Notes: a model not told the origin generated them from the sequence alone. DNA of 63,199 nucleotides from Azonexus sp. (GCA_031274715.1 JAISPT010000056.1:1-63199); one strand, 5' to 3'; shown: positions 9,016 to 18,738, counted from the first letter of the stretch. Translations and numbers: made by a program.

Positions 9016-9287
9016 GTTTGGAAAACTTTCTTACAAAAAACGAATAAATTTCCGGGTCTCCCCGACTCCCTGTTTGTGCCCAGTGACCCGGTTCATGCAG
9101 CAACCTTGATGCAGCTAGAGGCCAAACACGGTTGTTTTTACGCCAGTTGAATTATGTCGTCAACAAGTATCGCTACCGGCACGTCGACTCAACCAGGCAT
9201 CGTAATTGCTTGAAAACACCGGGAACGGCACGGTTTGCCCCAATCATTCCGATTGCCAATTGGACCTGACTGTATAGAATCGGACGC

Positions 9288-9596
9288 ATGGCTACGAAGT
9301 TTCAGGAAGGCGGACAACTGCAAGCCCAACGCACAAAGTTGGAGCCGCCAAAGATGTACAAGGTCGTGTTGCTGAATGACGACTACACCCCGATGGATTT
9401 TGTCATCGCCGTTCTGCAGCGCTTTTTTTCTCTGGATACCGAACAAGCGACGCGAATCATGCTCAAAGTTCATAACGAAGGCCGAGGCGTCTGCGGGGTT
9501 TTCCCACGCGACATCGCCGCCACCAAGGTGGAACAGGTGAGCACCTCCGCCCGTCAGCATCAACACCCGCTCGCTTGCATCATGGAGGAAAATTGA
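9288..9596 (+). CDS. clpS: ClpS adaptor of ClpAP (N-end rule)
   Basis: The 102-residue protein has the family core KMYKVVLLNDDYTPMDFVI and the helix MLKVHNEGRGVCGVFPRDIAATKVEQV. ClpS delivers proteins with destabilising N-terminal residues to ClpA. The N-terminal extension (about 22 residues) is flexible, as usual. The stop TGA overlaps the clpA ATG (TGATG), so the pair is coupled. Confidence 0.97.
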   Translation: MATKFQEGGQLQAQRTKLEPPKMYKVVLLNDDYTPMDFVIAVLQRFFSLDTEQATRIMLKVHNEGRGVCGVFPRDIAATKVEQVSTSARQHQHPLACIMEEN

Positions 9597-11854
9597 TGAT
9601 TGCCCAGGAACTCGAAGTCAGTCTGCATATGGCTTTTGTCGAGGCGCGTCAGAAACGCCACGAGTTCATTACCGTCGAACACCTGCTGCTGGCGCTGATT
9701 GACAATCCCTCGGCCGCCGACGCGCTGCGCGCCTGCGGCGCCAAGCCAGATACGCTGCGTAAGGATCTGACCAACTTCATCAACGAGCACACACCGACCG
9801 TATCCGGCGAGGACGATATCGACACCCAGCCGACGCTCGGCTTCCAGCGCGTCATCCAGCGCGCCATCCTGCACGTGCAGTCGTCCGGCAAAAAAGAAGT
9901 CAACGGCGCCAACGTGCTGGTCGCCATCTACGGCGAGAAGGATTCGCACGCCGTGTATTTCCTGCAGAAGCAGGCGGTGACGCGCCTCGACGTGGTCAAT
10001 TACATCGCCCACGGCATCAGCAAGGTGCCGCGGCAAAAAGCGGCCGCCGAGGGCGAATCGATCGAGGGCGAAGGCGACAAGGAAGCCGGACCGCTGGAGC
10101 AATACACCATCAACCTCAACGCACTGGCGCTACAGGGCAAGATCGACCCGCTGATCGGCCGCGACAAGGAACTGGAGCGCGTGATCCAGACCCTGTGCCG
10201 GCGGCGCAAGAACAATCCGCTACTGGTCGGCGAGGCTGGCGTCGGCAAGACAGCGATCGCCGAGGGCTTGGCCCGCCACGTCGTCGAGAACGACGTGCCG
10301 GAAATTCTGGCCAAGGCCAACGTCTATTCGCTGGACATGGGCGCCCTGCTGGCCGGCACCAAGTACCGCGGCGACTTCGAGCAGCGCCTGAAGGGCGTGC
10401 TCAAGCAGTTGAGCGATAACCCGAACGCGATCCTGTTCATCGACGAAATCCATACTCTGATCGGCGCCGGCTCAGCCTCCGGCGGCACGCTCGACGCCTC
10501 CAACCTGCTCAAGCCGGCGCTCTCCACCGGCCAGCTAAAATGTATCGGGGCAACCACCTATACCGAGTTTCGCGGCATTTTCGAGAAGGACAGCGCACTC
10601 TCCCGGCGCTTTCAGAAGATCGACGTCAGCGAGCCGTCGGTGGCCGAGACGGTCGAAATTCTCAAGGGCCTGAAAGCGCGCTTCGAGGCGCACCACGGCA
10701 TCAAGTATTCGGCGACGGCTATCTCGTCGGCAGCCGAACTGTCGGCCCGTTACATTACCGACCGCCATCTGCCCGACAAGGCCATCGACGTCATTGACGA
10801 GGCCGGCGCCGCCCAGCGCATCCTGCCAAAGTCGAAGCAGAAGAAGATGATTAACAAGACCGACATCGAGGAAATCGTCGCCAAGATTGCCCGCATCCCG
10901 TCGCAGCACGTAACGCTAGACGACCGCGGCGCCTTGAAGAACCTCGACCGCGACCTGAAGGCCGTGGTCTTCGGCCAGGACACGGCGATCGATGCGCTGA
11001 CCCGGGCAATCAAGATGGCCCGCTCGGGACTCGGCCACCCAGACAAACCGATCGGCTCCTTCCTGTTCAGCGGCCCGACCGGCGTCGGCAAGACCGAGGT
11101 CGCCAAACAACTGGCCTACTGCCTCGGTATCGAGTTGCTGCGCTTCGACATGAGCGAGTACATGGAGCGCCATGCCGTGTCGCGGCTGATCGGTGCGCCG
11201 CCGGGCTACGTCGGCTTCGAGCAGGGCGGCCTGCTGACCGAGGCGGTGACCAAGAAACCGTACTGCGTGTTGCTGCTCGACGAGATCGAGAAGGCGCACC
11301 CGGACATCTTCAACATCCTGTTGCAGGTGATGGACCACGGCGCGCTGACCGACAACAACGGGCGCAAGGCCGATTTCCGCAACGTGGTCATCATCATGAC
11401 CACCAACGCTGGCGCCGCTGACTTGCAGAAATCGAGCATGGGCTTCACCAGTAGCAGGCAGGTCGGCGACGAAATGGCCGAGATCAAGCGGCTGTTCACG
11501 CCGGAATTCCGCAACCGCCTGGACGCGACGATTTCTTTCGCGCCACTCGACCACGAGATCATCCTGCGCGTCGTCGACAAGTTCCTGATGCAGCTTGAGG
11601 AACAGTTGCACGAGAAGAAGGTCGATGCGCACTTCACCGAGGCGGTCAAGGAACTGCTAGCCAAGAAGGGTTTCGATCCGCTGATGGGCGCCCGGCCGAT
11701 GGCTCGCCTGATCCAGGACACGATTCGCTCGGCGCTGGCCGACGAACTGCTGTTCGGCCGACTGGCCAACGGCGGCCGGGTGATTGTCGATGTCGACGCG
11801 GAAGGTAAGATCCGCCTCGATTTCGAGGAAGAAAAAAGCGAAGCCATCGCCTGA
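9596..11854 (+). CDS. clpA: ClpA, ATPase subunit of the ClpAP protease
   Basis: The 752-residue protein has an N-domain (1-~145), then two AAA+ modules. The Walker A motifs are GEAGVGKT near residue 211 and GPTGVGKTE near 493; Walker B motifs include ILFIDEIH and VLLLDEIEKAHPD. It unfolds substrates and feeds them to ClpP. The start ATG at 9596 lies 7-8 bases after GGAGG and overlaps the clpS stop; an in-frame ATG at 9575 is inside clpS and less likely. A terminator follows at 11876. Confidence 0.98.
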   Translation: MIAQELEVSLHMAFVEARQKRHEFITVEHLLLALIDNPSAADALRACGAKPDTLRKDLTNFINEHTPTVSGEDDIDTQPTLGFQRVIQRAILHVQSSGKKEVNGANVLVAIYGEKDSHAVYFLQKQAVTRLDVVNYIAHGISKVPRQKAAAEGESIEGEGDKEAGPLEQYTINLNALALQGKIDPLIGRDKELERVIQTLCRRRKNNPLLVGEAGVGKTAIAEGLARHVVENDVPEILAKANVYSLDMGALLAGTKYRGDFEQRLKGVLKQLSDNPNAILFIDEIHTLIGAGSASGGTLDASNLLKPALSTGQLKCIGATTYTEFRGIFEKDSALSRRFQKIDVSEPSVAETVEILKGLKARFEAHHGIKYSATAISSAAELSARYITDRHLPDKAIDVIDEAGAAQRILPKSKQKKMINKTDIEEIVAKIARIPSQHVTLDDRGALKNLDRDLKAVVFGQDTAIDALTRAIKMARSGLGHPDKPIGSFLFSGPTGVGKTEVAKQLAYCLGIELLRFDMSEYMERHAVSRLIGAPPGYVGFEQGGLLTEAVTKKPYCVLLLDEIEKAHPDIFNILLQVMDHGALTDNNGRKADFRNVVIIMTTNAGAADLQKSSMGFTSSRQVGDEMAEIKRLFTPEFRNRLDATISFAPLDHEIILRVVDKFLMQLEEQLHEKKVDAHFTEAVKELLAKKGFDPLMGARPMARLIQDTIRSALADELLFGRLANGGRVIVDVDAEGKIRLDFEEEKSEAIA

Positions 11855-11875
11855 TCCGCCTGCCTCTAACCCAAC

Positions 11876-11901
11876 AAGCCATGCGCCGCATGGCTTTTTT
11901 T
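11876..11901 (+). terminator. Rho-independent terminator after clpA
   Basis: A 9-bp stem (11876-11884 with 11888-11896) with a 3-base loop is followed by a run of T. It includes an ATG at 11881 in frame with rraA, which argues that rraA starts later, at 11920. Confidence 0.85.
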
Positions 11902-11919
11902 CTGCCAGGGAGACAAACC

Positions 11920-12411
11920 ATGACCTTCAAGACCCCCGACCTCTGTGATGCCTTTGAAGCCGAACTCGGCAAAAGCCTGCGCGTCGTCGCCCCGATGTTC
12001 CAGCGCTATGGCGGCAAGGCCAGCTTCAGCGGCCAGATCGTGACGCTCAAGCTGTTCGAGGACAATTCACTGGTCCGCGAAGCCTTCGCCGAAAATGGCC
12101 AGGGCAAGGTACTGGTCATCGATGGCGGCGGCTCGCTGCGTTGCGCGCTGGTTGGCGATCAGCTGGCGATCCTGGCCGCCAAGAATGGCTGGGCCGGCGT
12201 TGTGGTGTACGGCTGCATCCGCGATTCGGGCGACATCGCCGGCATCGACCTCGGCGTGCGCGCCCTCGCCACGCATCCGCAAAAAAGCATCAAGAAAGGC
12301 ATCGGCGAACGCGACATCGCCGTCACCTTCGGCGGCGTCACCTTTGCCCCCGGCGAATGGCTGTATACCGACGAGGACGGCGTGCTGGTCTCCAGCCGGC
12401 CGCTGCTCTGA
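11920..12411 (+). CDS. rraA: RraA-family protein (ribonuclease E activity regulator / HMG aldolase-like)
   Basis: The 163-residue protein begins MTFKTPDLCDAFEAELG and contains the family blocks VLVIDGGGSLRCALVGDQLAILAAKNGWAG and VYGCIRDSGDIAGIDLGVRAL. E. coli RraA inhibits RNase E; related proteins are metal-dependent HMG/oxaloacetate aldolases sharing the G-x(20)-R-D signature, which is visible here (GCIRD). Sequence alone does not separate the two roles. The ATG at 11920 has CAGGGAG upstream; the longer frame starts inside the clpA terminator. Confidence 0.9.
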   Translation: MTFKTPDLCDAFEAELGKSLRVVAPMFQRYGGKASFSGQIVTLKLFEDNSLVREAFAENGQGKVLVIDGGGSLRCALVGDQLAILAAKNGWAGVVVYGCIRDSGDIAGIDLGVRALATHPQKSIKKGIGERDIAVTFGGVTFAPGEWLYTDEDGVLVSSRPLL

Positions 12412-12597
12412 CCACAGGTCGAGCGTGACTCACCATTCGGGTGGCGGGGTGATACCCGCCGCGCCGCCAGACATTGGGCGGCCGGCAAAAATTCCAAAAG
12501 AATAAGAAAAATAGCGGCCGGCGTTTCACGGACACGAACACCATTTCACATTGCAAAACAAAACTCACAACCAACTGAAAACAAATAATAAAATATT

Positions 12598-12618
12598 GTC
12601 TTATGTCTTATATAAGAC
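12598..12618. promoter_or_regulatory. Palindromic operator candidate upstream of aceA
   Basis: GTCTTAT occurs twice in tandem (12598-12604, 12605-12611), and the second copy forms a perfect 14-bp palindrome, GTCTTATATAAGAC (12605-12618). It lies about 105 bp before aceA in an AT-rich block (12540-12620) that contrasts with the GC-rich surroundings. The rest of the 310-bp gap 12412-12721 shows no gene. The binding protein is unknown. Confidence 0.45.
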
Positions 12619-12721
12619 TATTGCTGCGGTGCGGAATTGCTCCTATACTTTCTCCATCGCTTGGCAACACAGCCTGGCGCAATAAGGTCGTCATCCCAAC
12701 CTGAATTTTGAGGAATTTCAC

Positions 12722-14020
12722 ATGAGCACTCGCGAACAGCAAATCGCCGAACTGGAAAAAGACTGGGCCACCAACCCGCGCTGGAAAGGCATCAAGCGTG
12801 GTTATTCCGCCGCCGACGTTGTGCGCCTGCGCGGTTCCGTCCAGGTCGAACACACCCTGGCCCGCCGCGGTGCCGAAAAGCTCTGGAATCTCGTCAACAA
12901 CGAAGCCTACGTTAACTGCCTCGGCGCCTTGACTGGCGGCCAGGCTGTGCAGCAAGCCAAGGCCGGCATCAAGGCCATCTACCTATCCGGCTGGCAGGTC
13001 GCTGCCGACAACAACGAATACGCCGCGATGTACCCGGACCAGTCGCTGTACCCTGTCGACTCCGTACCCAAGGTCGTCGAGCGCATCAACAACGCTTTCA
13101 ACCGCGCCGATGAAATTCAGTGGTCCAAGGGTATGAACCCGGGCGACGCCGGCTACATCAACTATCACCTGCCGATCGTCGCCGACGCCGAAGCCGGCTT
13201 CGGCGGCGTGCTGAACGCCTACGAGCTGATGAAGGCGATGATCCGCTCCGGCGCCGCCGGCGTGCATTGGGAAGACCAACTGGCTTCGGTCAAGAAGTGT
13301 GGCCACATGGGTGGCAAAGTGCTGGTGCCGACCACCGAGGCCGTGCAGAAGCTGATCGCCGCTCGTATGGCAGCCGACGTCTACGGCGTGCCGACCCTGG
13401 TCATTGCCCGCACCGATGCCGAAGCGGCCGATCTGCTGACCTCCGACTACGATCCCAACGACCAGCCCTTCCTGACCGGCGAACGCACCGCCGAAGGCTT
13501 CTACAAGACCAAGAAGGGTCTGCAGCAGGCCATCTCCCGCGCCATCGCCTACGCCGACTATGCCGACCTGGTGTGGTGCGAAACCGGCACGCCGGATTTG
13601 GAATTTGCCCGCCAGTTTGCCGAAGCCGTGCATGCCAAACACCCGGGCAAAATGCTGGCTTACAACTGCTCGCCGTCCTTCAACTGGAAGAAGAATCTGG
13701 ACGACGCCACCATCGCCAAGTTCCAGCGCGAGCTGGGCGCCATGGGCTACAAGTACCAGTTCATCACCCTCGCTGGCATCCACTCCATGTGGTACAACAT
13801 GTTCGATCTGGCCCAGGATTACGCCAAGCGCGGCATGTCGGCCTACGTCGAGAAGGTGCAGGAGCCGGAATTCGCCGCCCGCGAACGTGGCTACACTTTC
13901 GTCTCGCACCAGCAGGAAGTCGGTACCGGTTATTTCGACGACGTTACCACCGTAATCCAGGGCGGCAAGTCGAGCGTCACCGCGCTGACCGGCTCGACCG
14001 AGGAAGAGCAGTTTCACTAA
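12722..14020 (+). CDS. aceA: Isocitrate lyase
   Basis: The 432-residue enzyme cleaves isocitrate to glyoxylate and succinate, the first step of the glyoxylate shunt. The active-site signature KKCGHMGGK is at residues 191-199 (catalytic Cys near 193). Other conserved blocks are YLSGWQVAAD, YINYHLPIVADAEAGFGG and LAYNCSPSFNWKK. Length matches the bacterial E. coli-type enzyme. It stands alone with its own promoter region and terminator, unlike the aceBAK operon of E. coli; aceB is about 5 kb downstream and aceK about 20 kb away. Confidence 0.98.
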   Translation: MSTREQQIAELEKDWATNPRWKGIKRGYSAADVVRLRGSVQVEHTLARRGAEKLWNLVNNEAYVNCLGALTGGQAVQQAKAGIKAIYLSGWQVAADNNEYAAMYPDQSLYPVDSVPKVVERINNAFNRADEIQWSKGMNPGDAGYINYHLPIVADAEAGFGGVLNAYELMKAMIRSGAAGVHWEDQLASVKKCGHMGGKVLVPTTEAVQKLIAARMAADVYGVPTLVIARTDAEAADLLTSDYDPNDQPFLTGERTAEGFYKTKKGLQQAISRAIAYADYADLVWCETGTPDLEFARQFAEAVHAKHPGKMLAYNCSPSFNWKKNLDDATIAKFQRELGAMGYKYQFITLAGIHSMWYNMFDLAQDYAKRGMSAYVEKVQEPEFAARERGYTFVSHQQEVGTGYFDDVTTVIQGGKSSVTALTGSTEEEQFH

Positions 14021-14060
14021 GAAAAACGCTTAACCCTTGCTGCCTTACCCGGCAGCATCA

Positions 14061-14090
14061 GGCCGGCACCCACAAGGTGCCGGCCTTTTT
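14061..14090 (+). terminator. Rho-independent terminator after aceA
   Basis: A 10-bp GC-rich perfect stem (14061-14070 with 14076-14085) is followed by TTTTT, 41 bp after the aceA stop. Confidence 0.9.
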
Positions 14091-14216
14091 CATTGGGTCG
14101 CAACGCGAACGCTCGCCGCCCAAGCAAATGTCCTGCCTACCAGTAGCCACGGCCGCCGAAACCGGCCAGACGAAATTATGGGATAGACTTGTAAATTGGC
14201 TTTCCACCATCCCAAT

Positions 14217-14232
14217 AAATAACTAGTTATTT
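14217..14232. promoter_or_regulatory. 16-bp perfect palindrome upstream of the GGDEF-EAL gene
   Basis: AAATAACTAGTTATTT is a perfect 16-bp palindrome ending 21 bp before the GTG at 14254. This is a position expected for a repressor site over the promoter or transcript start. No known regulator is assigned. Confidence 0.4.
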
Positions 14233-14253
14233 GGCTGACCTCGGGAGCAGATA

Positions 14254-17200
14254 GTGAGCACACCAATTGGCCGCGGTACCTCGGCACGGCCGATGCATCA
14301 TCGGGATCTTGCCGCCGGAAGGGGGCAGCATCTGAGTATCAGAAGCAGATTGCTGCTGCTCGTCTGCCTGATTCTGCTGGCCCTGTTCGCCGCTCCCGGC
14401 AATACACAAGCTGCCGACGACAAAGCGCCGCTGCGCATCGGCGTACTTTCTTTCCGTGAGCTCAGCGCCACCGACCGGCAATGGGGGCCGCTCGCCCGTT
14501 ACCTGGCCGAGCAGATTCCGGGGCAGCGCTTCGAACTGCGCAGCCTGTTTATCGACGACCTGACCCAGGCGGTCGAGCACGACGAACTCGATTTCGTGCT
14601 GACCCACCCCGAGCACTATGTCCGTCTCCGGGCACTGCATCGCGGTCTTTCCCCCATCGCCACGCTCGCCACCAGCGTCAACCATCGCGCCCTGTCGTAC
14701 CTGGGTGGAGTCATCATCCGCCGCAGCGACCGCTCCGACATCGCCACCCTCGCCGACCTGCGTGGCGCACGGATCGCCAGTGCCGTCGAGAGTTCGATCG
14801 GCGGCTTCCGCCTGCAGCAATGGACACTGCTCAAGGCCGGCATCAACATCCAGAAGGAAGCGGCCAGCATCGTCCTCACCGGCCAACCGCAGGACCAGGT
14901 GGTCGAACTGGTGCTGCAAGGCAAGGTCGACGCCGGCTTCATCCGTACCGGCCTGATCGAAACCATGATCGCCGAAGGCAAACTCGCTCCGAATGCCCTG
15001 CACATCGTCAATCCGCGCCAGGAACCGGATTTTCCGCTGCTGCTGTCTACCCCGCTGTCTCCGGAATGGCCCTTCCTGGCCAGCCAGCGGGTACCGGAAC
15101 CGATCATCAAGGCCGTCGCCCTAACGCTACTGCAGATCGGCCCGGATAACCCGGTCGCACTGGCTGGCAATTTCCATTCCTTTTCGCCGCCGGCCGACTA
15201 CAGCCGGGTCGAGACGATGATGTTGGAATTGCGCGCCCATCCGGACCGGCTGGAACGCTTCGACCTGCAAGACATCGTCCAGAAATACCCCTACCAGGTC
15301 GCCTTGTCGCTCAGCGCCCTACTGCTCCTGACCCTCACCGGCGTGGTTTTCCTGGTCCGCTCCCACCGCCAGATCGGCATTGCCTTGCGCGAGCGCGCCA
15401 GTCTCCTCGACAGCCTCGGCGAAGGGGTCTATGGCGTCAACAGCAAAGGCAGGTGTACCTTCATCAACCCGAAGGCATTGGAAATCCTAGGCTGGCAGCA
15501 CGAGGACGTCATCGGCCAAGACCAGCACGCGCTGTTTCATCATCACCGGCCGGACGGCAGCGACTATCCAGCCAGCGAATGCCCGATCTGCCAGTCTCTG
15601 CTTGATGGCCAACGCCGCCAGGGTGAGGAATGGTACTTCCGCCGCAACGGCGAAGCCTTCCCGGTGGCTTTCGTGGCCACCCGCAGTACCAGCGAGCGAA
15701 GCCACCACAGCGTGGTCGTCACCTTCCGCGACATTTCCGAGGAGCGCCGAGCCGACGAGATGATGCGCATCGCCGCGATCGCCTTCGAGACTCAGGAAGG
15801 CATGCTGGTTACCGATGCCCACAATCGTATCCTGCGCGTCAACCAGGCTTTCACCCGGGTCACCGGATACACGGCCGAAGAAGCGGTCGGGCAAACGCCA
15901 GCGCTGCTCAAATCCGGCCGCCACGACGCTGCTTTCTATCAGGAGATGTGGGCCACGCTGCAACAGCAAGGGCACTGGAAAGGAGAAATCTGGAACCGGC
16001 GCAAGAATGGCGAAATTTACCCTGAGTGGTTGAGTGTCTCGGCCGTCCGTGACGGACAAGGGAACGTCAGCCATTACGTCTCGTCCTTCCTCGACATCAC
16101 GCAACGCAAGGAAGCCGAGGAGCAGATTCAATTTCTCGCCTATTACGATCCGCTGACCCGGCTGCCCAACCGCAGCCTGCTCAACGAACGGCTAGCCAAG
16201 GTGCTGGCTGCCGGCAGCCGCCACCGGCGCCACGGCGCGCTGCTGTTCATCGACCTGGACGATTTCAAGGCGCTCAACGACACCCGCGGCCACGCCATCG
16301 GCGATTCGCTGCTGGTCCAGGTCGCCAGCCGCCTGCAGCAATCGGTGCGGGCCGGCGACTCGGTGGCACGCCTGGGTGGCGACGAATTTGTGGTCCTGCT
16401 CGAAGACCTCAGCCCCGACATCCACGATGCCATCGCCCAGATCCGCCAGATCGCCGAGCACATGCTGGCCGTCCTCGGCCAACCTTATCTGCTCGGCGAC
16501 ATCACCTATCTCTGTTCCGCCAGCATCGGCGCCGTGCCTTTCTGCGACGGCGGAGAAACCATCGAGAACCTCCTCAAGTCAGCCGACATGGCCATGTACA
16601 AAGCCAAGGAGCTCGGCAAAAACACCATGTGCTTCTTCGATCCGGCGATGCAGACCGAAATCGAGCGGCGTGTGCTGCTCGAACGCGAGTTGCGCCAGGC
16701 GCTGGTCGAAAGGCAGTTCGTCCTCTACCTGCAAAGCCAGGTTGACCGCGAGGGCAAGCTGGTCGGTGCCGAGGCCCTGATCCGCTGGCTGCATCCGCAA
16801 CGCGGCATGGTCCCGCCCGGTGAATTCATCGCGGTGGCCGAGGACACCCGGCTGATATTGCCGCTCGGCCAATGGGTGCTGCACGAAGCCTGCCGCCAAT
16901 TGGCCTGCTGGCAACTCCACCCGGCCACTGCCGGGCTGACCCTGGCGGTCAATGTCAGTGCCGTGCAATTCCGCGACAGTGCTTTCGTTGACAACGTCGC
17001 CCATGCCCTGAGCGAGAGCGGGGCCCGTCCCTCCTCGCTGAAGCTCGAAATCACCGAGTCGTTGCTGCTTGAGAACATCGGCGAGGCCATTACGCGCATG
17101 CGCGCGCTCAAGGACAAATTGGGCGTTGACCTGTCGCTCGACGATTTCGGTACCGGCTATTCCTCGCTCAGCTACCTGAAGCAATTGCCACTCGACCAGA

Positions 17201-17442
17201 TCAAGCTCGACCGCAGTTTCGTGCACGATATCGATAGCAATCCCAACGACGCTGCCATCGCCGAGGCGGTCATCGCCCTCAGCCGCGCCTTCAATCTGAC
17301 CGTGATCGCCGAGGGCGTCGAAAACACCCGCCAACGCGACGCGCTGCTGGCCCTCGGCTGCGATGCTTTCCAGGGCTACCTGTATGGCCACCCGGTTAGA
17401 GTGGAAGATTTCGTCCGCACTGCCATGGCCCAAGGCGGGTGA
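14254..17442 (+). CDS. Membrane c-di-GMP enzyme: PhnD-like sensor, two PAS, GGDEF and EAL domains
   Basis: The 1062-residue protein has a signal/anchor segment (about 28-52) and a periplasmic PhnD-type solute-binding domain (about 55-330, starting PLRIGVLSF). A transmembrane helix follows (about 348-370, SLSALLLLTLTGVVFLV), then two PAS domains (about 380-495 and 505-620). The GGDEF domain is intact, with the I-site RAGD five residues before it. The EAL domain is also intact: EALIRW, NVSAVQF, EITES and DDFGTGYSS are all present. Both synthesis and hydrolysis of c-di-GMP are therefore possible, probably tuned by an anion or phosphonate-like ligand bound outside. The GTG start has GGGAG upstream. 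Confidence 0.93.
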   Translation: MSTPIGRGTSARPMHHRDLAAGRGQHLSIRSRLLLLVCLILLALFAAPGNTQAADDKAPLRIGVLSFRELSATDRQWGPLARYLAEQIPGQRFELRSLFIDDLTQAVEHDELDFVLTHPEHYVRLRALHRGLSPIATLATSVNHRALSYLGGVIIRRSDRSDIATLADLRGARIASAVESSIGGFRLQQWTLLKAGINIQKEAASIVLTGQPQDQVVELVLQGKVDAGFIRTGLIETMIAEGKLAPNALHIVNPRQEPDFPLLLSTPLSPEWPFLASQRVPEPIIKAVALTLLQIGPDNPVALAGNFHSFSPPADYSRVETMMLELRAHPDRLERFDLQDIVQKYPYQVALSLSALLLLTLTGVVFLVRSHRQIGIALRERASLLDSLGEGVYGVNSKGRCTFINPKALEILGWQHEDVIGQDQHALFHHHRPDGSDYPASECPICQSLLDGQRRQGEEWYFRRNGEAFPVAFVATRSTSERSHHSVVVTFRDISEERRADEMMRIAAIAFETQEGMLVTDAHNRILRVNQAFTRVTGYTAEEAVGQTPALLKSGRHDAAFYQEMWATLQQQGHWKGEIWNRRKNGEIYPEWLSVSAVRDGQGNVSHYVSSFLDITQRKEAEEQIQFLAYYDPLTRLPNRSLLNERLAKVLAAGSRHRRHGALLFIDLDDFKALNDTRGHAIGDSLLVQVASRLQQSVRAGDSVARLGGDEFVVLLEDLSPDIHDAIAQIRQIAEHMLAVLGQPYLLGDITYLCSASIGAVPFCDGGETIENLLKSADMAMYKAKELGKNTMCFFDPAMQTEIERRVLLERELRQALVERQFVLYLQSQVDREGKLVGAEALIRWLHPQRGMVPPGEFIAVAEDTRLILPLGQWVLHEACRQLACWQLHPATAGLTLAVNVSAVQFRDSAFVDNVAHALSESGARPSSLKLEITESLLLENIGEAITRMRALKDKLGVDLSLDDFGTGYSSLSYLKQLPLDQIKLDRSFVHDIDSNPNDAAIAEAVIALSRAFNLTVIAEGVENTRQRDALLALGCDAFQGYLYGHPVRVEDFVRTAMAQGG

Positions 17443-17475
17443 ATCACCCCAGGCTGAACTGTGTTCGATCCGTGG

Positions 17476-17829
17476 TTAGCGTGACGGGCGCGACCACATC
17501 CACAGCAAGACGACCGCCGCTGCCACCAGCGGCACATAGCGCCACGGCTCGGCCAGCAGCAGCCCGCTGCCGAGCACGCTGATGCCCATCAGCACCGTCG
17601 CCAGCCACTTGGCAGCAAGCGGAATCGCGCCATGGTCGCGCCAGGCGCGGATCGCCGGCCCGGCCTGCGGGTGAGCCAGCAGCCGCTCCTCCCATTCCGG
17701 GTGCGAGCAGGCAAAAAACCAGGCGGCGAGGATCAGGAAAGGCGTCGTCGGCAACAGCGGCAGCAGGGCACCGGCCACGCCGAGCAACAAGGCCAGCACG
17801 CCGCACAACCGGTAGAGCGGCCGTCTCAC
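17476..17829 (-). CDS. DUF454 (YbaN-like) inner-membrane protein
   Basis: The 117-residue protein starts with GTG at 17829, overlapping the stop of the LysR gene (GTGA). It contains the DUF454 core: LYRLCGVLALLLGVAGALLPLLPTTPFLILAAWFFACSHP, then ERLLAHPQAGPAIRAWRDHGAI, and two C-terminal hydrophobic segments. Four membrane segments are likely. Function unknown; YbaN was linked to priC in E. coli by position only. The coupling to LysR suggests co-expression. Confidence 0.85.
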   Translation of the reverse strand: MRRPLYRLCGVLALLLGVAGALLPLLPTTPFLILAAWFFACSHPEWEERLLAHPQAGPAIRAWRDHGAIPLAAKWLATVLMGISVLGSGLLLAEPWRYVPLVAAAVVLLWMWSRPSR

Positions 17830-18728
17830 GGCAATTCCCAGTAACTGGCCCGGCCGTAGGTATCCTTGAGCAGGTCGATGAACAAGCGGACCCGCAGCGG
17901 CAAATGGCGGCGCTGCGGGAATACTGCGTAAATGCCCATCGGCGGCGCCTGCCAGGCGTCGAGTACCGAGCTCAGCCGGCCTTCCTGCAGATCCTGCCCG
18001 ACCTCCCACAACGAGCGCCAGGCCAGCCCGCGCCCGGCCAGCGCCCATTCGTGCAGCACCGCCCCGTCGTTGCATTCGAAGCGGCCGCCAACCTTGAGCG
18101 TATCGACCTGACCGGTGCCCGGATCGCGGAACACCCAACCGCGCTGCTGCCCAAGCGACAGGCAGTTGTGGCTCGCCAAGTCACCAGGCGTGCGTGGCAC
18201 GCCGTGGGCGACCAAGTAGGCCGGACTGGCCACCACCATGCGTCGCATTTCCCCGAGCCGGACGCTGACCAGACTGGAATCAGTCAATTCGCCGATGCGG
18301 ATGGCGCAGTCGATGTTCTCGTTGAGCAGGTCGACCAGACGGTCCGACAGGTCGAGGTGCACCGTCACTTCGGGGTTAACCTGCATGAAATCGCCGACCA
18401 AGGGCGCCACATGGCGGCGACCGAAACCGGAGGGCGCCGACAGCCGCAACTGGCCGCTGGCCCGCACACCGCCGAGTGATACAGCAGCCTCGGCATTGGC
18501 CAGATCGTTAATGATCTTCTGGCAATCCTCGAAGAAGGCCTGGCCTTCGAAGGTCAGCGTCAGGCGACGCGTCGTGCGTAGCAGCAGCTTGACGCCGAGC
18601 CGGGCCTCCAGGGCATCAAGGCGGCGACCGATAATCGCCGGCGTGACCCCCTCGCTACGCGCCGCGGCGGACAGGCTGCCGCGTGTCACCACGTTAACGA
18701 AGGCCGAAATCTGTTTGAAGGTATCCAT
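17826..18728 (-). CDS. LysR-family transcriptional regulator, divergent from aceB
   Basis: The 300-residue protein has an N-terminal winged HTH (1-~60: FVNVVTRGSLSAAARSEGVTPAIIGRRLDALEARLGVKLLLRTTRR) and an effector-binding domain to the end. It is divergent from malate synthase with 113 bp between the starts, the classical layout for a LysR protein that controls its neighbour and itself. A role in glyoxylate shunt control is inferred only from that position. A short palindrome at 18739-18751 lies just before its start codon. Confidence 0.92.
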   Translation of the reverse strand: MDTFKQISAFVNVVTRGSLSAAARSEGVTPAIIGRRLDALEARLGVKLLLRTTRRLTLTFEGQAFFEDCQKIINDLANAEAAVSLGGVRASGQLRLSAPSGFGRRHVAPLVGDFMQVNPEVTVHLDLSDRLVDLLNENIDCAIRIGELTDSSLVSVRLGEMRRMVVASPAYLVAHGVPRTPGDLASHNCLSLGQQRGWVFRDPGTGQVDTLKVGGRFECNDGAVLHEWALAGRGLAWRSLWEVGQDLQEGRLSSVLDAWQAPPMGIYAVFPQRRHLPLRVRLFIDLLKDTYGRASYWELP

Positions 18729-18738
18729 TAATTACATA

